A DNA stretch of 64,000 nt from the IMG/VR virus record IMGVR_UViG_3300043411_001114, positions 48,367 through 112,366 of that record; one strand, written 5' to 3'. Below, piece by piece: positions 33,164-41,901 of this stretch (position 1 is the stretch's first letter; the number at the start of each line of letters is the position of its first letter). This DNA comes from a virus. A program made the position numbers and the translations under genes. Under the pieces are notes generated by a model, which saw only the letters and a list, made by a program, of their open reading frames with translations, was not told where the DNA came from and did not search any database.

Positions 33164-36100
33164 ATGGTCACCGAGGCCACCCGCCAGGTCATTCACTCCT
33201 CGGTCGACCTGCCCGGGTTCAGTGTGTCCACCGCGTCCCGGACACCCGAGTCGCCGCGCGCCGGATCGCTCTACGACACCACCACCATCGCCGCCGCCGT
33301 CCCGGTCTGGTTTCATCCCGGCCCGGATGGAAACTACATCGTTCTGTTCTCGCGTCGATTGACGGCGGCCAGCCCGTCGGCTCAGGCCCCCACCGGACCC
33401 ATCTTCTACGGCAGCGCCACCGCCGCCAGCGATCCGTGCTGGATGGTCGTCAACCCCTCCGGTTCGGTGGTCAGCAAGGTCGTCACCATCCCCAGCCAGA
33501 CCTCCGGAACCAGAGTCCTCACCTCGGCCGCCAGTTCCGGTGAGTACCTGTTCGTCCTCAATCGGTATCAGGCCGAGGAAGACGGTCCGTTCACGGCGCT
33601 GCTGCAGCACTTCCGCATCTCCCGGGAGCAGGGGGTCAGCCTCGTCGCCGAGGAGGAGGTGCCCCGCGATCTGTCTCTGGGACTCTTCGTCGATCGCAGC
33701 CACATCTGGGTTTTCGGTGATGACGGCACCGGGAAGTTGGCGATGGCCCGCAAGAACTGGGGCCGTATCGGCGGCTCCGACCTCAGCCCCTCGCGCGACT
33801 GGCAGTTCCGTTCCTCGCTCGGCTGGAACTCCAGTCCCGAGCAACTCATCGCCCTCCCTGGTGACATTCCCGCCGCCGGGCCGTGTTCGGTGGCCCGGTA
33901 CCGAGATCACTACTACCTGGTGGCCACCGAGTCGATCCCCGCCGCCTCAGGGGCGAGCGGTGCCTCCGGTGCCTCCGGTGCCTCGGGGGCCAGTGGGCTT
34001 CCCGTCAGCCCCATCCAGACCATCCTGAACCAGCTGGTCGCGGTTCTCAACGGCGTCATCAATGGCTTCATCACCGTCGGTGCCGGAGCGATCGCGGTCA
34101 TCACCGACCTACTCACCCGTGCCGTGGAGGCGATCACCGAAATACCGGGAGCCAACGAGTCCGGCATCCCCGCCCTGGTGTCCGGTTTCCTCAATGCCCT
34201 CACCGGGATCGGGACGGTCATCAGCAACCCGGCGAATGCTCTGGCCAACATCATCGCCGCCATCGCTGACCTTCCCGTCATCGGCGGTGTGGTGACGATG
34301 GCACAGGATTTTCTGGAGTCGGCGATCGACACTATTATCGGCATCGCCACCCCCATTCTGGCCGGGCCGATCGCGCTCCTGGAGCAGATCATTCGCACCA
34401 TCACCGGAATCTTCATTCCCGGCGCGAGTGGTGCTTCGGGCGCGAGTGGTGCCTCAGGCGCATCCGGTGCTTCGGGGGCCTCCGGTCCTCCCACCCTGTA
34501 CTCCCGGGCCTTCACCAGCCGCCGTGTCGATGCCAAGTGGGACCCCTACCCACTTGCTCATGAACTCGGAATCCCCGACGAGCAGTACCTCGGTTCCGGG
34601 GTGTACCTGCAGGGGCAGTTGCCCGTAGCTCCCGGATTCACCACCACCGTCACCTCATCGGGTGTCACCATCCTCGAACCGTCCAGCGACCACGTCCAGG
34701 TCTTCACCGGCTCGTCTCCGCACACCGTCATCCTTCCCGCCGCCGCCAAACGCACCGGAACGATCACCAACCCGGACGGCACCGTCATCACCCCCGAGGT
34801 CGTGCTCCCCGTCATCACCATCGCCGACGCCACCATCTCCGAAGGCCGTTCGGGCACCACCTCCATCGTCAGGATCACCGTCACCCTGTCCGAGCCGTCC
34901 GACGTTCCCGCCTCGGTCTCGTACAAGACCGTCGAAGATGAGGACGGCGAAGACCCGGCCACGCCGGGAACCGACTACACCGAGGTGTTGGAGGGAAGCA
35001 TCGTCTTTGCGCCCGGGGTCATCGAACAGCAGGCGATCGTGTCGGTGCGGGGCGACATTGTCATCGAGGAGGACGAGACCTTCCTGGTCACGCTCTTCGA
35101 TCCTGTCAATGCCGCACTTGACGAGGATGACACGGCGGTCGTCACCGTCGAAAACGATGACAATGTCGTCTCCATCATCGAGTCGCTGATAGAGGACTTT
35201 CAGAACATCGTCAACGGAGTCATCAGCGGTGCCATCAAGATCGGTTCGGCGGTGGTCACCACCGTGGCCACCATCCTGGAGCAGGCGGCCCGCACCTTCA
35301 CCGGTGTGGTGGGCAGCGTTGGTGGTCTGGCGGTCGGGCTGATCAGCGACTTCCTGTCGCTGATTTCCGGCGGCGCTCTGGAGATTCCCGACGCCCCCGA
35401 CCCGGCCGACGTCCTGGCGCAGATCATCTCCCAGATCACCGGATTCGGCAGCTCGGTAGAGGGTTCGATCGTCCTGCTGGCGCAAACCTTCTACAACACC
35501 GTCACCACCACCGTCACCAACACCATCGTCCGATCGGTCAATCTGTTTCGGGACCTGGTCGCGGCGATTACCGGAATCTTCGGCGGTGGGTCGTCGCTGA
35601 TGATGACCCTGGGCGACGTCGGTGCCTCGGGGGCCTCGGGGGCCTCTGGTCCTCCCCCGATCTCCTACCTGCCCTACACCATCCATAACCAGTCCACCGC
35701 CGACGTTCAGGTCATGCCGTATGCCCGCGACAAGATGATTCGGGTTCCGCACGGGAGCGGCATGACCTTCACCCCTTACGTCGCCGATCCGGTGTCGATC
35801 AAGAACTGGTCGTGGGTGTTCGCCTTCGACCGGGCACCCCGCCCCCGCAGCGGCTTCCCCTATGTCCTCACCACCCGGCTGACCCACTCCGATTTCCCGG
35901 ACAGGTTCACCTACTGGACACGGTGGGACGTCCTGGACCCCGTCGCCCCGAAGACCGTTCTCAGCGGTTTGATCGCCGCCGACCCGGCGCTTCTGCCCGC
36001 GCCCCCCGAAGAGGTTGTTGATGCGATGAGCCGCTTCGTCAGCGTGGTCGGGGCGGTGGTCGACGGCGTCATCGCGGTCGGTGCCGGGGTGGTGGGAACG

Positions 36101-36406
36101 GTCAGCGACATCATCACCGAAGCGGTGCGGGCGATCACCGGAAGCGATCCCACCCCCAGCGCCGACGTCCCCGGTCTGGTGACGGGATTCCTGCAGGAGT
36201 TGGCCACCGCCGGGGTCACCCCCGACGCGGCCCTGTCCTTCGAGAACCTCATCCGGCAGATCACCGGCGGCACCAGTACCAATGTTCCCGACCCGCTGGA
36301 GTTCGTCACGGCGGCGGTGGACGGCATTGAGGACGTCATCGAGGATATTTTCGAGGCCATCGCCGCACTGTTCCAGTCTCTTGTGCGGGGCATCACCGGG
36401 CAGTGA
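33164..36406 (+). CDS. Large collagen-like / Calx-beta virion-surface protein
   Basis: The 1080-residue product has a beta-rich N-terminal 250 residues, three Gly-Ala-Ser triplet runs (around residues 263-280, 422-441, 822-832) each followed by a Pro-containing turn, a Calx-beta domain (about 545-665; ITIADATISEGRSGTTS ... IEEDETFLVTL) and three hydrophobic helical modules such as VAVLNGVINGFITVGAGAIA. GAS triplets fit collagen-like triple helices, and Calx-beta domains occur in adhesins. A fibre or capsid-surface adhesin is the best guess. The start is ATG 33164 after GGAGG. Confidence 0.65.
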   Translation: MVTEATRQVIHSSVDLPGFSVSTASRTPESPRAGSLYDTTTIAAAVPVWFHPGPDGNYIVLFSRRLTAASPSAQAPTGPIFYGSATAASDPCWMVVNPSGSVVSKVVTIPSQTSGTRVLTSAASSGEYLFVLNRYQAEEDGPFTALLQHFRISREQGVSLVAEEEVPRDLSLGLFVDRSHIWVFGDDGTGKLAMARKNWGRIGGSDLSPSRDWQFRSSLGWNSSPEQLIALPGDIPAAGPCSVARYRDHYYLVATESIPAASGASGASGASGASGASGLPVSPIQTILNQLVAVLNGVINGFITVGAGAIAVITDLLTRAVEAITEIPGANESGIPALVSGFLNALTGIGTVISNPANALANIIAAIADLPVIGGVVTMAQDFLESAIDTIIGIATPILAGPIALLEQIIRTITGIFIPGASGASGASGASGASGASGASGPPTLYSRAFTSRRVDAKWDPYPLAHELGIPDEQYLGSGVYLQGQLPVAPGFTTTVTSSGVTILEPSSDHVQVFTGSSPHTVILPAAAKRTGTITNPDGTVITPEVVLPVITIADATISEGRSGTTSIVRITVTLSEPSDVPASVSYKTVEDEDGEDPATPGTDYTEVLEGSIVFAPGVIEQQAIVSVRGDIVIEEDETFLVTLFDPVNAALDEDDTAVVTVENDDNVVSIIESLIEDFQNIVNGVISGAIKIGSAVVTTVATILEQAARTFTGVVGSVGGLAVGLISDFLSLISGGALEIPDAPDPADVLAQIISQITGFGSSVEGSIVLLAQTFYNTVTTTVTNTIVRSVNLFRDLVAAITGIFGGGSSLMMTLGDVGASGASGASGPPPISYLPYTIHNQSTADVQVMPYARDKMIRVPHGSGMTFTPYVADPVSIKNWSWVFAFDRAPRPRSGFPYVLTTRLTHSDFPDRFTYWTRWDVLDPVAPKTVLSGLIAADPALLPAPPEEVVDAMSRFVSVVGAVVDGVIAVGAGVVGTVSDIITEAVRAITGSDPTPSADVPGLVTGFLQELATAGVTPDAALSFENLIRQITGGTSTNVPDPLEFVTAAVDGIEDVIEDIFEAIAALFQSLVRGITGQ

Positions 36407-36465
36407 TTTCGTGGTGTAGTCTCTACCCAATAACCCACCCCACCATTTTCTGAACAGGAGTTACC

Positions 36466-37488
36466 TTGCTGGTCGCAGACTTGAAATCTCACCTCTCACA
36501 GGTGGATGAGCGTGCTATTGAAACCACCCTCGGTGCCCTGGAGGTCGACCCCGAGGCCCGGTACATCCGCACCGCCTCCGGCGAGGAGTTCGCCCTCGAC
36601 GAGCAGGCCGAGCGGAGCCTGTCCGCCTACCTCGGGGTCTCCAAAACCTACCTCGCGAAGTGCCCGCCCGACCTCAAGTCGCACAACCTCAACTACTGGC
36701 TGCAGCGCCGCGAGAACGCTGCCGCCGTGATCGAGGCCACCGGAGACCACTGGGTGACCATCCACAAGCCGGGGTTGATCGTACTCCCTCTGGCCCGGGT
36801 CGCCGACGTCATCACCGCCACGATGGACCCCTCCTACGAGATCGTCCAACTGCTGCGCGACGACACCCGGTTCCATGTCGACATCATTACCCCGCATCAT
36901 GTTGAGATTCCTCGCGACGAGCGCATCGAGGATCGTACCCGGCCCAATGACGAGCACCAGGTGGGCGACATCACCCACGGCGGGGTTCGCATCCTGTCCA
37001 ACCCGTCCGAGCAGCAGGCTCCCCAGGTGTTGACCTACCTCCACCGGCTCTGGTGCACCAACGGGTCCACCAGCCCCGAGGCGGAGGGCATCATCAAACT
37101 CAAGGGCCACACCCTCGATGACATCTTTGTCGAGATGGAGGCCGCCTGCCGCCGGGTGATGGGTGACCTCGACCAGAAACTGGCCGACTACGCCGCCCTG
37201 GCACACACCTACCCGCCCGGTAGCCCGACCCGGTTCGCCTACCAGCTGGGCCGCGAATACGGGCTGGGTCAGCGCCTGATGGATCGGGTGATGGAGCGGG
37301 TCAGCATTCTGCCCGAGGACGCCTCCCTCTACGACGTTCAGCAGATTTTCACCGAACTCGCTAACTCCGGTTCGGTCAACTACAAGACGATGGTTCGTCT
37401 TCAGCACCTCTCGGGTGATCTGGCTTTCTCCACCGATGCCGTCACCCATCGTTGCGGCCAGTGCGAGAGGTTGTTCCCCGGTGAGTGA
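36466..37488 (+). CDS. DUF932-like phage/plasmid protein
   Basis: The 340-residue product starts at TTG after AGGAG. Its layout (YLGVSKTYLAKCPPDLKSHN, GDHWVTIHKPGLIVLPLA, LTYLHRLWCTNGSTS) matches the DUF932 group of phage and plasmid proteins of unknown function. A Cys pair near the end (HRCGQCERLFPG) may bind zinc. The 59 bases upstream are AT-rich and may hold a promoter with TAGTCT. Confidence 0.55.
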   Translation: MLVADLKSHLSQVDERAIETTLGALEVDPEARYIRTASGEEFALDEQAERSLSAYLGVSKTYLAKCPPDLKSHNLNYWLQRRENAAAVIEATGDHWVTIHKPGLIVLPLARVADVITATMDPSYEIVQLLRDDTRFHVDIITPHHVEIPRDERIEDRTRPNDEHQVGDITHGGVRILSNPSEQQAPQVLTYLHRLWCTNGSTSPEAEGIIKLKGHTLDDIFVEMEAACRRVMGDLDQKLADYAALAHTYPPGSPTRFAYQLGREYGLGQRLMDRVMERVSILPEDASLYDVQQIFTELANSGSVNYKTMVRLQHLSGDLAFSTDAVTHRCGQCERLFPGE

Positions 37489-37918
37489 GATTATCGACCT
37501 CTCCCAGTTGGGAAAGCAGAGGGCACCCCAGCCGCCGCCCGAGGCGGTTGAGGTGTATCCCTCGGAGATGCCCAAGATCAAGGCGGCCCTGAAGTCTTTG
37601 GAAGACATGTTCGCGCGCAAGGTGGTCGATGATCCCCTCGCCGCCGCCGAGGCTTTCAATCAGGCCGCCGGTAACGTCTTCCATGATCTCGGGTTCGTCG
37701 TCGAGGTCGAGTGGTTCGAGGCCAAGGAAAACCCCTACGGCGAGGCCAAAATGCACATCCCCCGGGTGAGTATCGCCGGACGGGTTCGCAAAGAGTCCGA
37801 GGTCGACCACGACCGGATGCGTCACGACGTCGTCACCGGCTTGGCGGACGGCCGCCCCGGCTACATCCGGGAGGACGGCACCGAGCACGAGGACCCGATC
37901 CGGAAGGTCATCACCTAA
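37481..37918 (+). CDS. Hypothetical protein (145 aa)
   Basis: GTG start overlapping the previous gene by eight bases. The product begins VSEIIDLSQLGKQRAPQPPP, has helices LKSLEDMFARKVVDD and AAEAFNQAAGNVFHDLGFVV, and a basic-acidic C-terminal part. No family recognised. Confidence 0.6.
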   Translation: MSEIIDLSQLGKQRAPQPPPEAVEVYPSEMPKIKAALKSLEDMFARKVVDDPLAAAEAFNQAAGNVFHDLGFVVEVEWFEAKENPYGEAKMHIPRVSIAGRVRKESEVDHDRMRHDVVTGLADGRPGYIREDGTEHEDPIRKVIT

Positions 37919-37920
37919 CC

Positions 37921-38322
37921 ATGCCCGACCTGCCCGCCAAGGCCACCGCTCAGACTTTCTCTGCCGAGATGGCCACCGAGAGGGGGCTTTCTCCGGTGCA
38001 GTGGAGCGATAAGTGTTTCCTGTGCAGCAGGGAGATCGCCGAGTCCGATCCCCGGCAGTTCTATCAGGGCAAGTCGGCGATGATGCTCTGCCACACCGGG
38101 TGCCTGAATATCATGACCACCAGCGGCGGTAAGCCCGCCGACTACCATCGGGCCGTGGCCGGTAAGGCCGCCCCGCCACCGGCGGAGCCGGGTTACACCG
38201 GCCCGGGCTGGCTTGATTTTCCCACCCTGGCTGCCCTCCAGGACTACGTTAGGGCCAAGGGGGACATACCGTCCCACATCAAGGTGACGGTGGCCAGGGC
38301 TGTCATCCAGGCCGGTGAGTGA
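37921..38322 (+). CDS. Protein with a zinc-site motif (133 aa)
   Basis: The product contains CFLCSREIAESDPRQFYQGK and MMLCHTGCLN, a CxxC...CHxxC arrangement fit for one zinc ion, and a C-terminal helix-rich part. ATG start two bases after the previous stop. Function unknown. Confidence 0.6.
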   Translation: MPDLPAKATAQTFSAEMATERGLSPVQWSDKCFLCSREIAESDPRQFYQGKSAMMLCHTGCLNIMTTSGGKPADYHRAVAGKAAPPPAEPGYTGPGWLDFPTLAALQDYVRAKGDIPSHIKVTVARAVIQAGE

Positions 38323-38572
38323 GTCACCTCAGCCTCGTGTCGAGGTAGACATCAGGGGAACCCTGGTGGGTTTCTTGCGCCGCGACGTCCGGCAACTCAG
38401 CAATGACGAGCGGAGTCGGGTCGAGGATCTGGTCGCCGAACAGCAGCGCGAGGCCGGTCCGGGACGGTCGGTGACCCGACTGGTCATCGAGACCGACTAT
38501 CCCGACCCGGATCGTTTGTCCTACGTCGCCAGCTACCGGGTGACCATGTCGGGAGACTCGGAGGCGTCGTGA
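38315..38572 (+). CDS. Hypothetical protein (85 aa)
   Basis: GTG start inside the end of the previous gene. The product alternates charged residues (VDIRGTLVGFLRRDVRQLSN) and ends in a beta-rich part (RLSYVASYRVTMSG). No family recognised. Confidence 0.55.
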   Translation: MSESPQPRVEVDIRGTLVGFLRRDVRQLSNDERSRVEDLVAEQQREAGPGRSVTRLVIETDYPDPDRLSYVASYRVTMSGDSEAS

Positions 38573-38623
38573 ACCTGCACTCCTGGCGGTCACTCCCTAG
38601 AAGAGTTGAGGGAAGGGTGGCCG

Positions 38624-38725
38624 ATGACGATACCAAGAATCGCGCTCGTCCTGGTGGCGTCGGCCCTGATTGGATTCGGTACCGTGTATCTGGCCGTGTG
38701 TGAGTTTGCGAGTTCGGTGGAGTGA
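38624..38725 (+). CDS. Tiny membrane protein (33 aa)
   Basis: GAGGGAAGGG precedes the ATG. The product is a single hydrophobic helix (IALVLVASALIGFGTVYLAV) with a short tail. An alternative frame (GTG 38569 to 38703) overlaps the previous stop by GTGA but gives a polar product without character; only one of the two is likely real. Confidence 0.45.
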   Translation: MTIPRIALVLVASALIGFGTVYLAVCEFASSVE

Positions 38726-38727
38726 CC

Positions 38728-38874
38728 ATGATTATGGGTGAGCATCCGGCGCTGTCGGATCAGGAAATTGAGGCCATCGCCCGGCAGCGGTGGGAGTCCG
38801 GCCTCAAGACCTCCCTCTTCGAGTTCGTGCCCTTCGTCATCGGTGTCTCCGACGAGTGGGTGCATTACTCATGA
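38728..38874 (+). CDS. Small protein (48 aa)
   Basis: The ATG follows the tiny membrane gene by two bases and its stop overlaps the next ATG by ATGA. The product starts MIMGEHPALSDQEIEAIARQ and ends with FEFVPFVIGVSDEWVHYS. Function unknown. Confidence 0.55.
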   Translation: MIMGEHPALSDQEIEAIARQRWESGLKTSLFEFVPFVIGVSDEWVHYS

Positions 38875-39194
38875 GGTGTGAGGTCAAAGAGTTCGCCCGC
38901 GCCTGGTGGGCGCACGGCGGTGGTGCCGCCATCCTCTTCCTGACCATTGTCACCGGGGTGTTCCGCTCCCCTCGTGACGTCCTGTTCTGGTTCTCCGCGC
39001 TGTTCCTGGTCGCTCACACCGTCATGGCCCTGCACCACTACCTCAAATCCCGTTCGATGCGGGTCACCGCCGTGGTGGAGAGTGTGTATCCCTCCCGCCC
39101 CGTGCCGGTCCAGACCTTCCTGCCGCCCCCGATCACCAGCCTGGTCTCCCTGCACATTCCGCCGAATCTTCTGGGGAAGAGTTCCAAGACTTGA
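38871..39194 (+). CDS. Membrane protein (107 aa)
   Basis: Two hydrophobic segments are visible: GGAAILFLTIVTGVF and VLFWFSALFLVAHTVMALHH, followed by a basic linker and a Pro-rich tail. ATG start overlaps the previous stop. Probably an inner-membrane protein; function unknown. Confidence 0.6.
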   Translation: MRCEVKEFARAWWAHGGGAAILFLTIVTGVFRSPRDVLFWFSALFLVAHTVMALHHYLKSRSMRVTAVVESVYPSRPVPVQTFLPPPITSLVSLHIPPNLLGKSSKT

Positions 39195-39264
39195 TGCTTG
39201 GGCTATAGATGGGTTACAATTAAGGGGTACGCACCGCCACCACCACCCCGAAGGAGTAGCCGAC
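39191..39264 (+). promoter_or_regulatory. Promoter of the dispersed family
   Basis: TTGATG (39191-39196), an 18-base spacer containing GCTATAGATGG, and TACAAT (39215-39220) are followed by TTAAGGGG, an ACC-rich leader and AAGGAG before the ATG at 39265. Confidence 0.75.
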
Positions 39265-39840
39265 ATGGCCCTCACCTACCCCGCCTCCCCGGCCCGGATC
39301 AAGTTCATGCGCGACCTGCTGGTCGAGCGCGACGTCCCGGCCGAGGCCGCCGCCCGCCTGTCCTCCCGTCTGGACGACAACAACGTCACCAGCAACGAGG
39401 CCAAGAGCTACATCGAGTGGATGCTGGCCCGCCCCCGCGTCGCCACCGCCGCACCGCGCCGCTCCGGCCCGCAGGTCGGTGAGGGGTTCTACTTCCATCA
39501 GGGTCAGGTGGTGAAGGTCGAGCGCTCCGATCGTGGCGGCTACCTCTTCGCCCGCATTGTCACCGGCGCGAAGTTCCTGAAGGCCCCCAAGGGGATGCTG
39601 TACCGCATCACCCCCGACGAGGAGATGACCCCCGAGGCGGTCGCCGCCTACGGTGTGCAGCACGAGGTCTGCTGCAACTGCGCGACCAAGCTGTCCGATC
39701 CGGTCAGCAAGAAGGTCGGCCTCGGCACCAAGTGCGGCCCCGACCTGCTGGGTAGCGACTCCTACAAGGCGGCCCGCAAGGCTGCGGAGGCCGAACTGGC
39801 CACCGCCAACGATGACCTGGTGGCGCACTTCACCGCCTGA
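39265..39840 (+). CDS. DUF6011-like protein with Cys cluster (191 aa)
   Basis: The N-terminal 60 residues are helical (FMRDLLVERDVPAEAAARLS). The middle is beta-rich with GEGFYFHQGQVVKVERSD, and the end has VCCNCATKLSDPVSKKVGLG, TKCGPDLLG, a zinc-knuckle pattern typical of DUF6011-type proteins in actinophages and actinobacteria. Strong own promoter and Shine-Dalgarno suggest high expression. Function unknown. Confidence 0.6.
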   Translation: MALTYPASPARIKFMRDLLVERDVPAEAAARLSSRLDDNNVTSNEAKSYIEWMLARPRVATAAPRRSGPQVGEGFYFHQGQVVKVERSDRGGYLFARIVTGAKFLKAPKGMLYRITPDEEMTPEAVAAYGVQHEVCCNCATKLSDPVSKKVGLGTKCGPDLLGSDSYKAARKAAEAELATANDDLVAHFTA

Positions 39841-39847
39841 AAACTCC

Positions 39848-39893
39848 AACAAGGCCGGGAGCGGAGAAAATCCGCCCCGGTTTTGTTGTTTCT
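39848..39893 (+). terminator. Rho-independent terminator
   Basis: A hairpin with GCGGA/TCCGC at its tip and CCGG and AACAA/TTGTT further down is followed by a T-rich tract. The next promoter's -35 box (TTGTTT) lies inside the T tract. Confidence 0.7.
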
Positions 39894-39951
39894 TAACCTG
39901 TAGCCATGCTATAATTAAAGGACACCACCACCCACCACCAAGGAGCCAGAC
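39886..39951 (+). promoter_or_regulatory. Promoter of the dispersed family
   Basis: TTGTTT (39886-39891), 18-base spacer with TGTAGCCATGC, TATAAT (39910-39915), then TAAAGGACACCACCACC leader and AAGGAG before the ATG at 39952. This is the best complete copy of the consensus. Confidence 0.8.
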
Positions 39952-40644
39952 ATGACCGCCACCACCGCCACCAAGACCGTCACCTTCAAGTCCGGCCTGC
40001 TGGGCACCGTCGTCCTGAACTCCTACGTCGACCCCTTCCCGGGCGCGAAGGGCACCGACACCAAGCCGGGCACTTGCCCCCGCTGCGGCGGCTCCGGCTA
40101 CTTCGACTGCTTCCGCCACATCTACTCCGGTCGCTGCTTCAAGTGCTTCGGCGTCGGCACCGTTCCGGTCAAGGTATCCACCCACCGGCGGCACGCCAAG
40201 ATCGCCGCCTTCGCCACCGAGTACGCCGATCAGATCGCCAACGCCAATGCCGTCTTCGAGGCCGCTCAGCAGGCCGCCCGCGCGGCCGAGGACTTCGCGG
40301 CCGACTGGGATGCCGCCCACGCCGAGGCCGCCATCCGCAACGCTCGCGTCCAGGGATTCCTCGGCGAGGTCGGCGAGAAGATCGCCGCCACCGGCACGGT
40401 CGCGGTCGCCAAGTACATGTCCGGCTCCTACAACCGCTCGGCTACGATGTTCCTGATTGTCAACGTCGACGGCGGCCAGGTCATCAAGATCTCCGGCTCT
40501 GCCAACAGCCTCTTCTCCGTCAGCCGGGGCGATCGGGTTCAGGTCACCGGCAAGGTGAAGGCCCACACCGTCTACAACGGTCAGGATCAGACCGTCCTGA
40601 CCTTCGCCCAGGCGACCGTGCTGGATGCCCCTGAGGAGGTCTGA
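39952..40644 (+). CDS. DnaJ-type zinc-finger protein with possible OB-like end (230 aa)
   Basis: Residues 42-65 read CPRCGGSGYFDCF ... GRCFKCFGVG, like one repeat of the DnaJ central zinc finger. A long alanine-rich helix follows (residues 85-140), and the C-terminal part (FLIVNVDGGQVIKISGSANS, GDRVQVTGKVKAHTVYNGQD) is beta-rich and OB-like. The combination could bind nucleic acids. It has its own strong promoter and a terminator behind it, so it is a single-gene unit. Confidence 0.65.
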   Translation: MTATTATKTVTFKSGLLGTVVLNSYVDPFPGAKGTDTKPGTCPRCGGSGYFDCFRHIYSGRCFKCFGVGTVPVKVSTHRRHAKIAAFATEYADQIANANAVFEAAQQAARAAEDFAADWDAAHAEAAIRNARVQGFLGEVGEKIAATGTVAVAKYMSGSYNRSATMFLIVNVDGGQVIKISGSANSLFSVSRGDRVQVTGKVKAHTVYNGQDQTVLTFAQATVLDAPEEV

Positions 40645-40661
40645 TCGCCTCCCTCTCGACC

Positions 40662-40705
40662 GCTCAGCCCCCGGGAACCCCCGTCCCCCGGGGGTTGAGC
40701 TTTAT
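40662..40705 (+). terminator. Rho-independent terminator
   Basis: A 14-bp stem (GCTCAGCCCCCGGG against CCCGGGGGTTGAGC, one G-U pair) with an 11-base loop is followed by TTTAT. Confidence 0.85.
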
Positions 40706-40722
40706 CCGAAAGGTTTCTGTCC

Positions 40723-41055
40723 ATGAATGAAGATGACCCCCATGACATTCCGGTGCCTCCCCACCTGCGTCACCCGCCTCGGGTGGAACTCACCTTCATC
40801 TGCCTGGCCTGGATGCACCGCCTCGCCGAGGCGGTCGGATCCGAGGTCTTCGCCGAGAGGCGCGAGCGTGCCCTGTACTACCTCGCGCACGCCGAGAGTC
40901 GGGTAGTCACCCCGGCCGAGAGGATTGTCGTCGAGGGGCTGCACTTCACTCTTGAACTGCTGGTCGAGGAGGATAAGCGGGTGCAATCGCTCATCGCTGC
41001 CGCCTGCGCGCAGATGCGGGTGGACGACATGGTGAAGATGAATGAGTTGGATTAG
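40723..41055 (+). CDS. Hypothetical protein (110 aa)
   Basis: GAAAGG stands ahead of the ATG. The product is helical with FICLAWMHRLAEAVGSEVFA and ESRVVTPAERIVVEGLHFTL. It lies between a terminator and a leaderless-type promoter. Function unknown. Confidence 0.6.
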   Translation: MNEDDPHDIPVPPHLRHPPRVELTFICLAWMHRLAEAVGSEVFAERRERALYYLAHAESRVVTPAERIVVEGLHFTLELLVEEDKRVQSLIAAACAQMRVDDMVKMNELD

Positions 41056-41076
41056 GTTTTCGGGTTCTGGTGTGTG

Positions 41077-41088
41077 TATAATTGAGGC
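41077..41088 (+). promoter_or_regulatory. Leaderless-type promoter
   Basis: TATAAT (41077-41082) is followed by six bases and then the ATG of the next gene, so transcription should begin at or next to the start codon. Confidence 0.65.
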
Positions 41089-41259
41089 ATGCTCACCACC
41101 GCCGCCATCCAGAACATCCCGGAGCGTGTCTCCTGCCCCCAGTGCGATCACAGCGCACGCATCGTCGAACTCCGCGCCTTTGGGGTCGACCGCCACCGTT
41201 CCACCCTGTCCTGCGGTCACGTCGTGACCAGGGACTCGATCGGGCTAGACGTCAACTAG
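41089..41259 (+). CDS. Small zinc-finger-like protein (56 aa)
   Basis: The product contains VSCPQCDHSARIVELRAFG and TLSCGHVVTR, i.e. CxxC and CGH groups fit for one zinc ion. It starts six bases after a -10 box and has no Shine-Dalgarno, so it is probably translated from a leaderless mRNA. A terminator follows. Confidence 0.6.
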   Translation: MLTTAAIQNIPERVSCPQCDHSARIVELRAFGVDRHRSTLSCGHVVTRDSIGLDVN

Positions 41260-41333
41260 CCCCACAAGGCTGCGGGTTGCCATTGCCGGGTTTGGTGGTG
41301 GTGCTAAAAACCTGGCGACAGCGCCACCCGCAC

Positions 41334-41375
41334 AAGTCCCCCCGGGAGAGCAATCCCCCGGGGGGACTTTCTTGT
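41334..41375 (+). terminator. Rho-independent terminator
   Basis: A perfect 13-bp stem (AAGTCCCCCCGGG with CCCGGGGGGACTT) and a ten-base loop are followed by TCTTGTT. Confidence 0.88.
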
Positions 41376-41391
41376 TACCATAGTTTTCAAC

Positions 41392-41520
41392 ATGAGCCGT
41401 TACGCCGATAAGAGAACCAGGCCCGGGTGTCGTGTCGAGGGGTGCCAGCATACCGCCGTCCAGTTGAGAATCCGAATGGGCATCCTGGGTTGGTACTGCG
41501 CAGAGCATCTAAATAAGTGA
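41392..41520 (+). CDS. Small Cys/His-rich protein (42 aa)
   Basis: The product MSRYADKRTRPGCRVEGCQH and, at the end, WYCAEHLNK places two Cys and a His, then Cys and His, as in a small zinc finger. It follows the terminator; the 16 bases before the ATG hold CATAGTTTT but no clear ribosome site. Function unknown. Confidence 0.5.
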   Translation: MSRYADKRTRPGCRVEGCQHTAVQLRIRMGILGWYCAEHLNK

Positions 41521-41533
41521 GAGGAATGTTGTT

Positions 41534-41647
41534 GTGACCAGCCCTGAAGTCGTGGGTGGCGACGATGATCCTGTCGCCGACACCGCAGACCTGGACACCC
41601 GCAACAACGCGAACACCCCGGGAATGTGGGAGGACAATTTCTCGTGA
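41534..41647 (+). CDS. Small acidic protein (37 aa)
   Basis: The frame begins at GTG after GAGGAA and its stop overlaps the next GTG. The product is acidic (VVGGDDDPVADTADLDTRNN). Evidence is position and ribosome site only. Confidence 0.4.
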   Translation: MTSPEVVGGDDDPVADTADLDTRNNANTPGMWEDNFS

Positions 41648-41901
41648 AGGGACCAGGTCTCGTGACACCACCACCACCCCAGCGCCCCCTCCCTCCCCCC
41701 GAGCCGTTCGAGAAGAAGATTGTTACCGGATACCTCACCGACCGCATCTCGATCGGCAAGAAGGACGGTTCGGTGGCTCTGGTGCTGTCCAGCCCGGTCT
41801 CTGACCTCAACCTGATCTTCGAGACCAGCCCGGCCGGTGCCCGCCAGGTGGCGGCCTCGCTGCTCAACCAGGCCGACGCCCTCGACCCCCCGACGACGTG
41901 A
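41644..41901 (+). CDS. Hypothetical protein (85 aa)
   Basis: It starts at GTG overlapping the previous stop and ends overlapping the glycosyltransferase start. The product has a Pro-rich start (TPPPPQRPLPPPEPFEKK) and a beta-rich body (SVALVLSSPVSDLNLIFETS). Function unknown. Confidence 0.55.
   Translation: MKGPGLVTPPPPQRPLPPPEPFEKKIVTGYLTDRISIGKKDGSVALVLSSPVSDLNLIFETSPAGARQVAASLLNQADALDPPTT

Noticed and set aside
33950-34490. Short tandem DNA repeats (GCCTCGGGG-like) considered as a mobile or recombination site
   Set aside because: They simply encode Gly-Ala-Ser triplets within one open frame.
34655-36430. A 591-codon minus-strand frame opposite the collagen-like gene
   Set aside because: Asp/Gly/Arg-rich shadow of repeats on the plus strand.
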